Assembly (NCBI GenBank): GCA_019114985.1
Contig: DXEM01000014.1
Location: 1-64,000 of the forward strand
Reading direction: 5' to 3'
DNA length: 64,000 nt
From: Candidatus Anaerostipes excrementavium
GTDB lineage: Bacteria; Bacillota; Clostridia; Lachnospirales; Lachnospiraceae
In this document: one piece after another, positions 40,213 to 51,559 of the stretch
Layout: every line of letters starts with the position of its first letter
Numbering within the stretch: position 1 is the stretch's first letter
Made by a program: the position numbers and the translations under genes
Notes under the pieces: model-generated
Databases searched by the model: none
Told to the model about the DNA's origin: nothing
The model's input: the letters and a program-made list of their open reading frames with translations, nothing else

Positions 40213-41190
40213 ATGTTGAACGAAAAATATCAAATGCTATTAGATCAATATGACATTTGCGTCAATCGTCTGAAAAGAGGACGCGGCGGCATCCTTTGCT
40301 TTACCAATTGCGAAGTTTATGCCCTTGCACAGACATCATTTTCTGAGGAACGGCTTCACTCCGTTTCCGAATGGACAAAAATGTTAAGAACAGCCGGTTT
40401 CCCTTGCACCGATCAATATATTTTGAACAAGAACGGATATTTCCTTTCCTATGATAAATATTATGAATCCTTTGCTATGCGAAAGACTTTTTCCGGTTCC
40501 GATTGTGACATTCATTCCCTGCGGGATTTAAAGGCTGCGGCTTCTATTCTTGGACGGCTGCATAAATCATCGGCCGATCTTTCTTTTTCATCCGATAACC
40601 TTCGAAAATATACATCTATCTATAAACATTATCAGCACAAATATTCTGAAACCAAAAGTATTGGCCGCTTTATTCGAGGGAAAAAGAATAAAGGTGCCTT
40701 TGAATATCAATTTATGGAACATTTCCCGGAATTTCAAAAACAAATGGAAATGGCCCTGGAATTCCTTTATCGCTTTGTTCCTTCTACAGCCGGATGGTGC
40801 CATGGAGCTTATAACCATCATAATATTATTATGACAGACTCAGGGCCTTCCATTATTCATTTCGAACACTTTTTCTATGGATATCCGATCTTGGATTTAT
40901 ACTATTTCCTTAGAAAAGTGCTGGAAAAGAACGATTACCGTTTCCCATACTGTGAAACGATTCTTCGAAGCTACGCAAAAGAATTTCCTCTTTCCCTGCA
41001 GGATTTTCGCTGTCTCTACGGTCTGCTCTTATTCCCAGAGAAGTTTTGGAAGATCTCAAATCAGTATATGTCACACAAAAAACACTGGGTTTCTCCCCGT
41101 TACATCAACAAATTAGAGGAATTCACCCTTTCCAAAGAACTCCGAACGATTTTTCTCGAAAAATATGTACAAATTTATAATGTATTTTAG
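40213..41190 (+). CDS. CotS-family spore coat protein, kinase fold
   Basis: A 325-residue protein of the CotS/YsxE group, which has an aminoglycoside-phosphotransferase fold and localises to the spore coat. Key region 'GWCHGAYNHHNIIM' corresponds to the catalytic loop HGDxxxxN but has Ala in place of Asp; 'IIHFEHFFYGYPILDLYYFLRKVLEKN' corresponds to the metal-binding stretch and has Glu-His where active kinases have an Asp. So it is probably a catalytically weak or dead kinase. GAGGAGG precedes the ATG. A sigma-E-like promoter upstream fits a coat gene. It is monocistronic or reads into the phosphoglucomutase gene. Confidence 0.75.
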   Translation: MLNEKYQMLLDQYDICVNRLKRGRGGILCFTNCEVYALAQTSFSEERLHSVSEWTKMLRTAGFPCTDQYILNKNGYFLSYDKYYESFAMRKTFSGSDCDIHSLRDLKAAASILGRLHKSSADLSFSSDNLRKYTSIYKHYQHKYSETKSIGRFIRGKKNKGAFEYQFMEHFPEFQKQMEMALEFLYRFVPSTAGWCHGAYNHHNIIMTDSGPSIIHFEHFFYGYPILDLYYFLRKVLEKNDYRFPYCETILRSYAKEFPLSLQDFRCLYGLLLFPEKFWKISNQYMSHKKHWVSPRYINKLEEFTLSKELRTIFLEKYVQIYNVF

Positions 41191-41248
41191 TTCCATTTAG
41201 GGTATAATTAAACAAAGGCATATTTAAGAACTAAAGGAGGAGTAATTT

Positions 41249-42973
41249 ATGAACTACAAAGAAACCTATCAGGAATGGCTTACCAATCCTTATTTTGACG
41301 AGGATACCAAAAAAGAATTGAAGGCCATTGAGAACGACGAGAACGAGATCAAAGAACGTTTTTATGCCGATCTTGCTTTCGGTACCGCAGGACTTCGAGG
41401 CATTATCGGCGCCGGCATTAACCGTATGAATATTTATGTGGTAAGAAAAGCGACCCAGGGACTGGCCGATTATATTTTAGAGCAGGGTACAGATAAGAAA
41501 CGTGTCGCAATCGCGTTCGATTCCAGACATATGTCTCCGGAATTTGCTGACGAAGCCGCACGCTGTCTTGCTGCAAACGGAATCAAAGCCTTTATTTTCG
41601 AATCTTTGCGTCCAACTCCTGAATTATCTTTCGCTGTAAGACATCTGGATTGTATTGCGGGTATCAACGTTACCGCAAGCCACAACCCTCCTGCTTACAA
41701 TGGATATAAAGTATATTGGGAAGATGGAGCTCAGTTCACAGATCCTCATGCATCAGGCGTTACCGCCAAAGTAAATGCGATCACTGATATCTCTACATGC
41801 AAGACCATTTCCAAAGAAGAGGCTATGGATGCCGGATTATATGAAGTTATTGGTGCAGAAGTAGATGATGCTTACATCGCTGAAGTAGAAAAACAAGTAT
41901 TCAATCAGAAAGCAATCGACGAGATGTCCTCTAAACTTAAGATCGTTTATACTCCTCTTCATGGTACAGGAAATCTTCCGGTCAGAAGAGTGCTTGATGA
42001 TTTAGGATTTAAAAATGTATATGTAGTTCCTGAACAGGCATTACCGGATGGTGACTTCCCTACCGTAAGTTATCCGAACCCAGAAGCAAAAGAAGCATTT
42101 GAGCTTGGCCTTGCTCTTGCAAAAGAAAAAGATGCTGACCTTGTTCTTGCTACAGACCCAGATGCTGACCGTTTGGGCGTATATGTAAAAGACACTGCAA
42201 GCGGCGAGTATATTCCATTAACAGGAAATATGTCCGGTTCTTTATTATGTGAGTATGTTTTAAGCCAGAAGAAAGCCATCAACGGATCTCTTCCGGAAGA
42301 CGGCGCTGTTGTAAAATCTATCGTTACTACAAACCTGGTAGATGCAATTGCAGATGCTTACGGCGTAAAACTGATCGAAGTATTAACCGGTTTCAAATGG
42401 ATCGGAAAAGAAATCCTTGGATTCGAGACTTCCGGAAAAGGTACATATCTTTTCGGATTGGAAGAAAGCTATGGATGCCTGATCGGTACTTATGCAAGAG
42501 ATAAAGATGCGGTTTCCGCAACGGTTGCTCTCTGCGAGGCTGCTGCTTACTATGCAACACAGGGCAAGACTTTGTGGGATGTAATGCTTGAAATGTATGA
42601 AAAATATGGATACTGCATCGACCGTATCACTTCTATGGACTTCCCAGGATTGGAAGGAATGGATAAGATGCAGAGCATGTTATCTGCATTCCGCGAGAAT
42701 CCGCCAAAAGAAATTGCCGGATACAAAGTTGAGAAAGTTCGTGATTACAGCAATGATACCATTCTGGATGTTGCAACAGGAGAGACATCTCCAATCGGTC
42801 TTCCAAGCTCCAATGTTCTTTACTATGAATTAGAAGGCGGAGCATGGTTATGCGTTCGTCCATCCGGAACAGAGCCGAAGATCAAATTCTACTATGGTGT
42901 GAAAGCTGACAGCATGGACGCTGCACAGGCTGAGAGCGATAAACTGGACGCATGGGCAAAGAGCCAGGCATAA
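41249..42973 (+). CDS. pgcA: Phosphoglucomutase/phosphomannomutase family (PgcA-like)
   Basis: A 574-residue alpha-D-phosphohexomutase that interconverts glucose-1- and glucose-6-phosphate. Seen: 'GTAGLRGIIGAGINRMN' near the N-terminus, active-site serine in 'TASHNPPAYNGYKVYW', metal loop 'DPDADRLGVYVK', sugar-binding 'GLEESYGCLIG' and phosphate-binding 'RPSGTEPKIKFYY'. The length fits the long clostridial and bacillar PgcA form. GGAGGAG precedes the ATG. The TATAAT at 41203-41208 serves as -10, with no strong -35. A terminator follows the stop. Confidence 0.95.
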   Translation: MNYKETYQEWLTNPYFDEDTKKELKAIENDENEIKERFYADLAFGTAGLRGIIGAGINRMNIYVVRKATQGLADYILEQGTDKKRVAIAFDSRHMSPEFADEAARCLAANGIKAFIFESLRPTPELSFAVRHLDCIAGINVTASHNPPAYNGYKVYWEDGAQFTDPHASGVTAKVNAITDISTCKTISKEEAMDAGLYEVIGAEVDDAYIAEVEKQVFNQKAIDEMSSKLKIVYTPLHGTGNLPVRRVLDDLGFKNVYVVPEQALPDGDFPTVSYPNPEAKEAFELGLALAKEKDADLVLATDPDADRLGVYVKDTASGEYIPLTGNMSGSLLCEYVLSQKKAINGSLPEDGAVVKSIVTTNLVDAIADAYGVKLIEVLTGFKWIGKEILGFETSGKGTYLFGLEESYGCLIGTYARDKDAVSATVALCEAAAYYATQGKTLWDVMLEMYEKYGYCIDRITSMDFPGLEGMDKMQSMLSAFRENPPKEIAGYKVEKVRDYSNDTILDVATGETSPIGLPSSNVLYYELEGGAWLCVRPSGTEPKIKFYYGVKADSMDAAQAESDKLDAWAKSQA

Positions 42974-42977
42974 AGCA

Positions 42978-43003
42978 AAGACGGCGGTTTTTACCGCCGT
43001 CTT
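42978..43003 (+). terminator. Terminator between pgcA and bgl genes
   Basis: Ten-base-pair stem AAGACGGCGG/CCGCCGTCTT, loop TTTTTA, followed by CTTTATATT. It can also serve the convergent 6-phospho-beta-glucosidase gene, whose stop lies eight bases away. Confidence 0.85.
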
Positions 43004-43010
43004 CTTTATA

Positions 43011-46284
<3,274 letters not shown>

Positions 46285-46331
46285 ACAAATTCCTCCTAAC
46301 TACTTATTAAATTTATCTATAAAACAAAAAA

Positions 46332-46403
46332 TGACCCTAAATAGAATAAATGTCTCCGGATACATTTATTTTTTTTAAGGTCACGCCTGCCTTACAGTCA
46401 CGC
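46332..46403 (-). promoter_or_regulatory. RAT antiterminator and terminator before bglP
   Basis: On the minus strand the stretch 46379-46403 (GTGACTGTAAGGCAGGC then GTGACC) resembles the RNA antiterminator target of LicT/BglG proteins and overlaps the 5' arm of a terminator: GTGACC pairs with GGGTCA around an inner stem ATAAATGT/ACATTTAT (46332-46383), followed by TTTTTT. Binding of the antiterminator would free bglP. Confidence 0.75.
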
Positions 46404-47254
46404 TAATTATGTAATTTTTCATATTTACGCATAATTCGATTCAAATGTAATGTTAAATAAAGAATTTCATCTTCTGTTATTTCCCATTGATATTTATTTT
46501 CAAAATAATGTTTGATTTTCTCTGCACATTTATAATCTTTTGGACACTTCTGTTTCATCAATGACAAGAAAGCAGATTCATCTCCTTTTAAAATCTCTCC
46601 TTGTATTTGTCTCTTTACAAAATATCGAAGATGTGTAATGAATCGGTTATAATCCAAACCATCTTCACTTATATCTACATTATAATAATAACGCACAATA
46701 TCTAAAACTTCATCGATTATCTGTGCCAGCATAACTGTCTCCTGCATATTTCCCATTTCCAAATGGGCATTTACAAAATGCATGGCGATAAATGCTGCTT
46801 CTTCTTCTGGAATTTCTAACCCTGTAACTTTTCTTAGATATTTTACTGCTTTTTTACTATAAGCAAATTCATCGGGGAATATATTCTTCATCTCCCATTG
46901 TAACGGATTGATCAAGTATGTTTTCTGTTTCATTCTTTCCAATAAATAACTAATATGATCTGCCAGAGTAATTAATATCATGTCATTCAATTCCATAGAT
47001 AATTCTTCTTTTCCTCTTTGAATGATCTCTCCTGCTAACTCAATGTGTTCCTGAGAAATGTTTTGAGTTAATTCATCGAATAAGGCAAAAGTAGCTTCAT
47101 CTTGAAAAACAAAAACTTTCTCAATCCGGGTTTCATCTACAGCCTCCCTAGGTTTTTTATTATAACCTACTCCTTTGCCTAGTATAATTTTTTCCTGATG
47201 ATTTTGATCCACACATAAAACTATGTTATTGTTAAATGCTTTTTTAATCCACAT
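46403..47254 (-). CDS. licT: BglG/LicT-family transcription antiterminator
   Basis: A 283-residue RNA-binding antiterminator: CAT RNA-binding domain (1-55, 'IKKAFNNNIVLCVDQNHQEKIILGKGVGYNKKPREAVD'), PRD1 (about 70-170, His in 'LADHISYLLERM') and PRD2 (about 175-280, His in 'FITHLRYFVKRQ' and 'LTLHLNRIM'). The PRDs are phosphorylated by HPr and the IIB domain and decide whether the protein dimerises and binds RAT. It heads the operon and sits behind its own terminator leader, so it regulates itself. Its stop codon touches the RAT of bglP. Confidence 0.95.
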   Translation of the reverse strand: MWIKKAFNNNIVLCVDQNHQEKIILGKGVGYNKKPREAVDETRIEKVFVFQDEATFALFDELTQNISQEHIELAGEIIQRGKEELSMELNDMILITLADHISYLLERMKQKTYLINPLQWEMKNIFPDEFAYSKKAVKYLRKVTGLEIPEEEAAFIAMHFVNAHLEMGNMQETVMLAQIIDEVLDIVRYYYNVDISEDGLDYNRFITHLRYFVKRQIQGEILKGDESAFLSLMKQKCPKDYKCAEKIKHYFENKYQWEITEDEILYLTLHLNRIMRKYEKLHN

Positions 47255-47270
47255 AATTCCCCCAATAGAA

Positions 47271-47320
47271 TAAAAAAAGACCCAAATAAAACCCGCTACG
47301 GTTTTTATTTAGGTCACGCT
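47271..47320 (-). terminator. Leader terminator before licT
   Basis: Minus strand stem of about 15 base pairs, GACC(T)AAATAAAA-ACC/GGT-TTTATTTGGGTC (47279-47315), followed by seven T. The upstream flank again has GCGTGACC, the same bases that begin the bglP leader terminator, so antiterminator control of licT itself is likely although the RAT here is less clear. Confidence 0.75.
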
Positions 47321-47361
47321 TAATTTTCTCATAATTAATAACGCTTCTGCTATTTGTTTTT

Positions 47362-47390
47362 AATATAGCATAAATTTTATACTCTGTCAA
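47362..47390 (-). promoter_or_regulatory. Promoter of licT-bglP-bglA
   Basis: Minus strand TTGACA (47385-47390), 17-base spacer, TATATT (47362-47367). The leader of about 110 bases contains the terminator at 47271-47320. Confidence 0.8.
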
Positions 47391-47454
47391 GAGATATTCC
47401 AAATACTTTATAACCCATTTTATCCCTAATCTGTATACTTGGTCATTATTTCAT

Positions 47455-48000
47455 TCATTTTTTCTTCCGATCAAAGAATATATTTTTCCCTGCTGTACTT
47501 AAAACAATTCCCTGCCAGGCTACATCTTCCGGCATGTCTTCCATCTCCATCAAAGCTTTTCCTGCAGAGAACATGATTCTGTTATCGATTCTTGCATCCG
47601 CAGCCACTGCTGCCGCAGAACCTAATGCAATCCCCAGATCAACATAGGAAAACGCGCAGCGTGCCCCTTCCTGTTTGCAGACCCCGCAATTCTCAAATCC
47701 ACAAAAAGAACATTTGGCAATGCCGCGGTAATCTTTTTTTGTTCCTATGAAAACAACTGCTTGTGCGTCTTTTACATTTCTTGCATCCCGAATGTACCAA
47801 TCTTCTGCCTTTTCTCCAAAATCCCGCACACCAATCTCTTCCATTTTCTTTGCGAGCTGATCCTTTTCTTCCCCTGTCAGCACCATCGTACAAATCTTAT
47901 CGATCCCTTTCGCTTTTGGGGCGGTCCTAGCTGCTGCACACATCTCTGCGGCAACCTGTAAAACTGCTTGCTCTTCCATCTTTTGACTTTGATACATCAT
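47455..48000 (-). CDS. DUF2148 ferredoxin-like domain protein
   Basis: A 181-residue protein of the DUF2148 family with six cysteines in 'IAKCSFCGFENCGVCKQEGARCAF', a pattern suited to an iron-sulphur cluster. Helices such as 'VLQVAAEMCAAARTAPKAKGID' (nitroreductase-like start) surround it. The biochemical role is not known. The start is ATG 48000 (AGGAG six bases upstream); the frame above it crosses a palindrome (48015-48028) thought to be an operator. It follows the MarR gene by 54 bases and is probably its target. Confidence 0.75.
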   Translation of the reverse strand: MMYQSQKMEEQAVLQVAAEMCAAARTAPKAKGIDKICTMVLTGEEKDQLAKKMEEIGVRDFGEKAEDWYIRDARNVKDAQAVVFIGTKKDYRGIAKCSFCGFENCGVCKQEGARCAFSYVDLGIALGSAAAVAADARIDNRIMFSAGKALMEMEDMPEDVAWQGIVLSTAGKNIFFDRKKK

Positions 48001-48014
48001 AGCCTGCTCCTTTC

Positions 48015-48028
48015 TGTGTATATACACA
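48015..48028. promoter_or_regulatory. Palindrome TGTGTATATACACA, probable MarR operator 2
   Basis: A perfect 14-base palindrome between the MarR gene and the DUF2148 ribosome site. The related sequence GTGTATATGCAC lies at 48495-48506 next to the -10 box of the MarR gene. The pair suggests that the MarR protein controls itself and its neighbour. Confidence 0.6.
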
Positions 48029-48054
48029 TAACTCCGCTAAATAGCCAATGAATT

Positions 48055-48477
48055 TCAGCTATCTTTTTCCATCAGTTTCTCCAATAACTCCTGCAGCTGT
48101 TCCACGCCGTCTTTCCCAAGACGTCTTTCAATCTCTTCTTGTTCCTGATGCCAAATTACTTTTCCCTTCTTCACAATCTCTTCGCCTTCCACCGTCAGAC
48201 ATAGGTTCCGTTTCCGTTCTCCTTCATCTGAAAGATCTTTTATCAATCCTTTTGCCGTCAATGGTTTTAGGGCTCTCACCACCGTCGTTCTCTCAAGTCT
48301 TGCGTATTCTGCCAGTTCACTGACACTGCAGTTGGGATAATGCCCTAATTTGCTGAGAAGAGAGTATTGATTGACTGTAATTCCTATTGCTGCCATATGA
48401 GCATCATACAAATCAGAAATCGCCTGCGCTGCTCTTCTTAGAGTAATACAATAGCAGCCGCTTTTCCTTTTCTGCAT
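48055..48477 (-). CDS. MarR-family regulator
   Basis: A 140-residue winged-helix regulator. The core 'NQYSLLSKLGHYPNCSVSELAEYARLERTTVVRALKPLTAKGLIKDLSDEGERKRNLCLTVEGEEIVKKGK' is a typical MarR DNA-binding domain with wing residues DEGERKR. N- and C-terminal helices would dimerise. Three Cys are present (Cys8, Cys10 and the Cys in 'HYPNCSV'), so redox sensing is possible. It precedes the DUF2148 gene and has a strong promoter with a palindrome on the -10 box. Confidence 0.9.
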   Translation of the reverse strand: MQKRKSGCYCITLRRAAQAISDLYDAHMAAIGITVNQYSLLSKLGHYPNCSVSELAEYARLERTTVVRALKPLTAKGLIKDLSDEGERKRNLCLTVEGEEIVKKGKVIWHQEQEEIERRLGKDGVEQLQELLEKLMEKDS

Positions 48478-48494
48478 ATTATACCTCCGTTTCC

Positions 48495-48533
48495 GTGTAT
48501 ATGCACTATATCACAATTCATATCTTTTGTCAA
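48495..48533 (-). promoter_or_regulatory. Promoter of marR with operator
   Basis: Minus strand TTGACA (48528-48533), 17-base spacer, TATAGT (48505-48510). The near-palindrome GTGTATATGCAC (48495-48506) overlaps the end of the -10 box, well placed for self-repression. Confidence 0.75.
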
Positions 48534-48588
48534 TTTCATATCCCCAGCATGGATGATAGGGCTTGAATAAAATTTTTTCTTTATCTGT

Positions 48589-49374
48589 TTACAAAATTTC
48601 TGTAATATTTTCCAAAGAGTCTACGATCATATTCGGTTTTACATCACTTTTTTTCACATCTTCCATGGTACTTTCTCCGCTCAGCACCAGGATTGATGTC
48701 ACTGGGCTTTTGTCCGCCACTGCAATATCCGTGTACAGTCGATCTCCTACGATTGCAATTTCTTCCGGACTGTATCCGGTCTGCCGAATGATATAATCCA
48801 GCGTATGTTTGGATGGTTTTCCGAAAAATTCCGGGAATCTTCCGGTTGATGCTTCGATCATCTTTGCCATGGAACCGCAGTCTGGAATAAAATCTCCTCC
48901 TTCGATCGGACAATTCCAATCCGGATTAATTCCGTAATAGACACATCCATTTCTTACATAATGGCAGGCTTTTGCCATTTTTTCATAGGTCAATGTTGTG
49001 TCAAATCCTAAGATCACAATATTCGGATTCTCCTCTGTCAACGGCATATGAAATGTTTCAAACTCGTGTATCAGAGATGGAGTTCCCACGACATAAATGT
49101 TCTTCCCCGGATGATGTTCCTTCAGATACTCAATCATCACATGGCTGGAAATCATCATTTGCTCCGGTCGGATTCGGATTCCCATCCCTGCCAGCCGATC
49201 AATATATGCCTGCTGACTCTTGGAAGAGTTATTTGTAAAGAAATAATACTCCCTTCCTGTCTCCTCTACCTTTTTTAGAAAATCCGGTGTGAAATCAAAC
49301 AGCTCATTTCCAAGATAAATCGTTCCATCCATATCCAAAATAAAGCATTTTATTTTCTGCATCCTATCTTCCAT
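48589..49374 (-). CDS. HAD-IIA sugar-phosphate phosphatase, AraL/NagD-like, copy 1
   Basis: A 261-residue HAD phosphatase: motif I 'FILDMDGTIYLG' (nucleophile Asp), motif II 'YYFFTNNSSKS', class IIA cap, motif III Lys in 'FGKPSKHTLD' and motif IV 'AIVGDRLYTDIAVA'. In Bacillus the homologue AraL lies in the arabinose operon and hydrolyses sugar phosphates with broad, low specificity. It is nearly identical (about 88% by eye) and equal in length to the gene at 50631-51416, from which it is parted by the acylase gene. Start ATG 49374 with AGGAAGG seven bases upstream. Confidence 0.9.
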   Translation of the reverse strand: MEDRMQKIKCFILDMDGTIYLGNELFDFTPDFLKKVEETGREYYFFTNNSSKSQQAYIDRLAGMGIRIRPEQMMISSHVMIEYLKEHHPGKNIYVVGTPSLIHEFETFHMPLTEENPNIVILGFDTTLTYEKMAKACHYVRNGCVYYGINPDWNCPIEGGDFIPDCGSMAKMIEASTGRFPEFFGKPSKHTLDYIIRQTGYSPEEIAIVGDRLYTDIAVADKSPVTSILVLSGESTMEDVKKSDVKPNMIVDSLENITEIL

Positions 49375-49488
49375 ATCCATTCCTTCCTGTGCCGAACCAT
49401 TGTTTCAATAACATTGTACCATACCACTGGTTATATTGTTACAGTGATTTGCAATCTTTTGATTAAATGCTTTATTTTATTGTCTAAT

Positions 49489-50583
49489 TTATGCATTTGC
49501 TTTTATTCCTTGCGACAGGCATTGAAAATCCGGTTCCTTTCCAAGCGGAAATTGAAACATTTGACTGCTTCCCATCATATGTTTCAAATCCAAATACCGT
49601 ATATTCTGATTCCGATAGGTCGTCCAATAAAACCGCAGCGATTGGGCGCACATAACAGACGTGTATACTGTGTAATCATATGGTTCGATTTCCCGGTCAT
49701 ATTCCGTCAGATTTTCCTGTTCCGAAACTTTGACAGCTCCTATAGGAAATGCCACATTTTGAAGCGCACGAAACAAATAGGCAATCCCTTCCTCCTCATT
49801 TTTCCCTTTTTTCCCATATCGTTTTAAAAACGCAAGACGGAGAAATCGGGAGGGAGAGCTGAAATCTCCGGGCAGCCCCTGTGCTCCGCTTCCGGAAAAG
49901 CATTGACGAAGTGTCTCATCTAAATTAGCCGTTTCATAATCGAAATTCCTTAACCCTGCATAATTCAGCAGATTAAGCCTATGCCATGGATATCCCGGAC
50001 TATTGGTCATGACTCCAATGGTATTTCGATAAATATTGAGTCTCTCTTTATCCGGCTCTATAATGACCATTTCTCCCGTACGATCACAAAAAGCCCAATG
50101 CAGCGGCGCTATGGTTCCGAGCAGCTTTGTATCCATCAATGTCACCGCATGTTCCATCACTTGAACCACTTCCTGTATATTTTTGCATTGAGCTAAGAGA
50201 TGAAAGACAAGAAACGGCGGCTGAAGTTTCGTTGTCTCCGGTCTTGCCTGCTGATGATAGACGGCAAATTCCCGGTAATAAAGCTGTCCTCCCATCAAAC
50301 CTTCTTCGTTGATTCCCTCATATAAAACAGGGGTCGATGACATCTCGAAAAAGCCAATTCCGGCACATGCGTAACGAGATTTTCGATGGTTTTCTTCTTC
50401 CAGATTCTCATCGATGCTGCTTCCCCAAGTATAATAGGATGTTTCTTTCGGCAGATAGGCTGCGCAGCTTCCCTTTGCAATCCGATCATAATCAAGGTTT
50501 CTGCCCCACAGACATTTCCCATCCTCTGTTATCCAGCTAAGAGCGCTGCAGCCTGCCTCCATCCTCCGTTCCTGCTTCTTCAT
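49489..50583 (-). CDS. Linear amide C-N hydrolase, penicillin V acylase-like (choloylglycine hydrolase family)
   Basis: A 364-residue Ntn-hydrolase. The probable catalytic N-terminal nucleophile is Cys12, in 'MEAGCSALSW', behind an 11-residue leader that must be removed. Other family residues: Arg/Asp in 'LWGRNLDYD', Asn in 'GVMTNSPGY', and Arg in 'SSPSRFLRLAFLK'. 'GINEEGLMGGQLYYREFAVY' is like Bacillus penicillin V acylase more than bile salt hydrolases, so N-acyl amides other than bile salts are the safer guess. ATG 50583 has AGGAGG eight bases upstream. It lies between two AraL-like genes. No signal peptide, so cytosolic. Confidence 0.85.
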   Translation of the reverse strand: MKKQERRMEAGCSALSWITEDGKCLWGRNLDYDRIAKGSCAAYLPKETSYYTWGSSIDENLEEENHRKSRYACAGIGFFEMSSTPVLYEGINEEGLMGGQLYYREFAVYHQQARPETTKLQPPFLVFHLLAQCKNIQEVVQVMEHAVTLMDTKLLGTIAPLHWAFCDRTGEMVIIEPDKERLNIYRNTIGVMTNSPGYPWHRLNLLNYAGLRNFDYETANLDETLRQCFSGSGAQGLPGDFSSPSRFLRLAFLKRYGKKGKNEEEGIAYLFRALQNVAFPIGAVKVSEQENLTEYDREIEPYDYTVYTSVMCAQSLRFYWTTYRNQNIRYLDLKHMMGSSQMFQFPLGKEPDFQCLSQGIKANA

Positions 50584-50630
50584 ATAATCGCCTCCTTTGG
50601 GTTATTATATGAATCTTCATAAAAATCATA

Positions 50631-51416
50631 CTACAATATGGCTGTAATATCTGCCAAAGAATCTAAAATGATATCCGGTTTTACCGTACTTTGTTCCTCA
50701 TCTTCTCGTGTGCTTTCTCCGCTCAGCACTAGAATTGATGTCACCGGACTTTTGTCTGCCACTGCAATATCGGTGTACAGGCGATCTCCTACAATTGCAA
50801 TCTCTTCCGGTTTGTATCCGGTTTGCTTTATTATATAATCCAATGTATGTTTTGACGGCTTCCCAAAAAACTCCGGAAATCTTCCGGTGGATGCTTCAAT
50901 CATCTTTGCCATAGATCCGCAGTCCGGAATAAAATCGCCTCCTTCAATCGGACAGTTCCAGTCCGGATTGATGCCATAATAAACACATCCGTTCCTTACA
51001 TAATGACAAGCCTTGGACATTTTCTCATAAGTCAGTGTCGTATCGAAACCTAAAATCACGATATCCGGATCTTCTGCTGTCAATGGCATATCAAACCTCT
51101 CAAATTCTCGGATCAAGGATGGCGTCCCAACGACATAAAGGCTTTCCCCTGGATGGTTTTCTTTCAGATATTCAATCATCACATGACTGGAAATCATCAT
51201 CTGCTCCGGACGGATGAAAATTTCCATGCCTGCCAATTTATCAATATATGCCTGCTGGCTTTTGGATGAATTGTTCGTAAAGAAATAATATTCTCTTCCG
51301 GTCTCCTCTACCTTCTTTAAAAAGGCCGGCGTAAAATCAAACAGTTCATTTCCAAGATAGATCGTTCCATCCATATCCAAAATAAAGCACTTCAGCTGTT
51401 TTATCTTTTCTTTCAT
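50631..51416 (-). CDS. HAD-IIA sugar-phosphate phosphatase, AraL/NagD-like, copy 2
   Basis: A 261-residue HAD phosphatase with the same motifs as the gene at 48589-49374: 'FILDMDGTIYLG', 'FFTNNSSKS', 'FGKPSKHTLD', 'IVGDRLYTDIAVA'. Differences are scattered and conservative, which shows both copies remain under selection. It follows araD by 143 bases that contain two hairpins. A longer open frame (to 51761) crosses those hairpins and the araD tail and is not supported; ATG 51416 has AAGGAG. In Bacillus subtilis araL also stands beside araD and araM. Confidence 0.9.
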   Translation of the reverse strand: MKEKIKQLKCFILDMDGTIYLGNELFDFTPAFLKKVEETGREYYFFTNNSSKSQQAYIDKLAGMEIFIRPEQMMISSHVMIEYLKENHPGESLYVVGTPSLIREFERFDMPLTAEDPDIVILGFDTTLTYEKMSKACHYVRNGCVYYGINPDWNCPIEGGDFIPDCGSMAKMIEASTGRFPEFFGKPSKHTLDYIIKQTGYKPEEIAIVGDRLYTDIAVADKSPVTSILVLSGESTREDEEQSTVKPDIILDSLADITAIL

Positions 51417-51442
51417 AAATCTGTTCTCCTTTTTCCATAATG

Positions 51443-51540
51443 TTGAAAAGGCCTTTGTCCCAAGGACAAAAGCCTTTTCAAAAGCGTTATAACATATTTG
51501 TAAATCGGTTGAACCGAGATTTACCTTTTGATCCTTCCAA
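51443..51540 (-). other. Two hairpins between araD and the AraL-like gene
   Basis: Nearer the phosphatase, TTGAAAAGGC/GCCTTTTCAA (51443-51481) with an inner TTTGTCC/GGACAAA stem; nearer araD, GTAAAT/ATTTAC with CGG/CCG (about 51505-51535). Neither has a good T-tract on the minus strand. They may stabilise or process the mRNA, or end part of the transcription, lowering expression of the downstream genes. Confidence 0.45.
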
Positions 51541-51559
51541 TACAAAAGAAATCCTGTAT

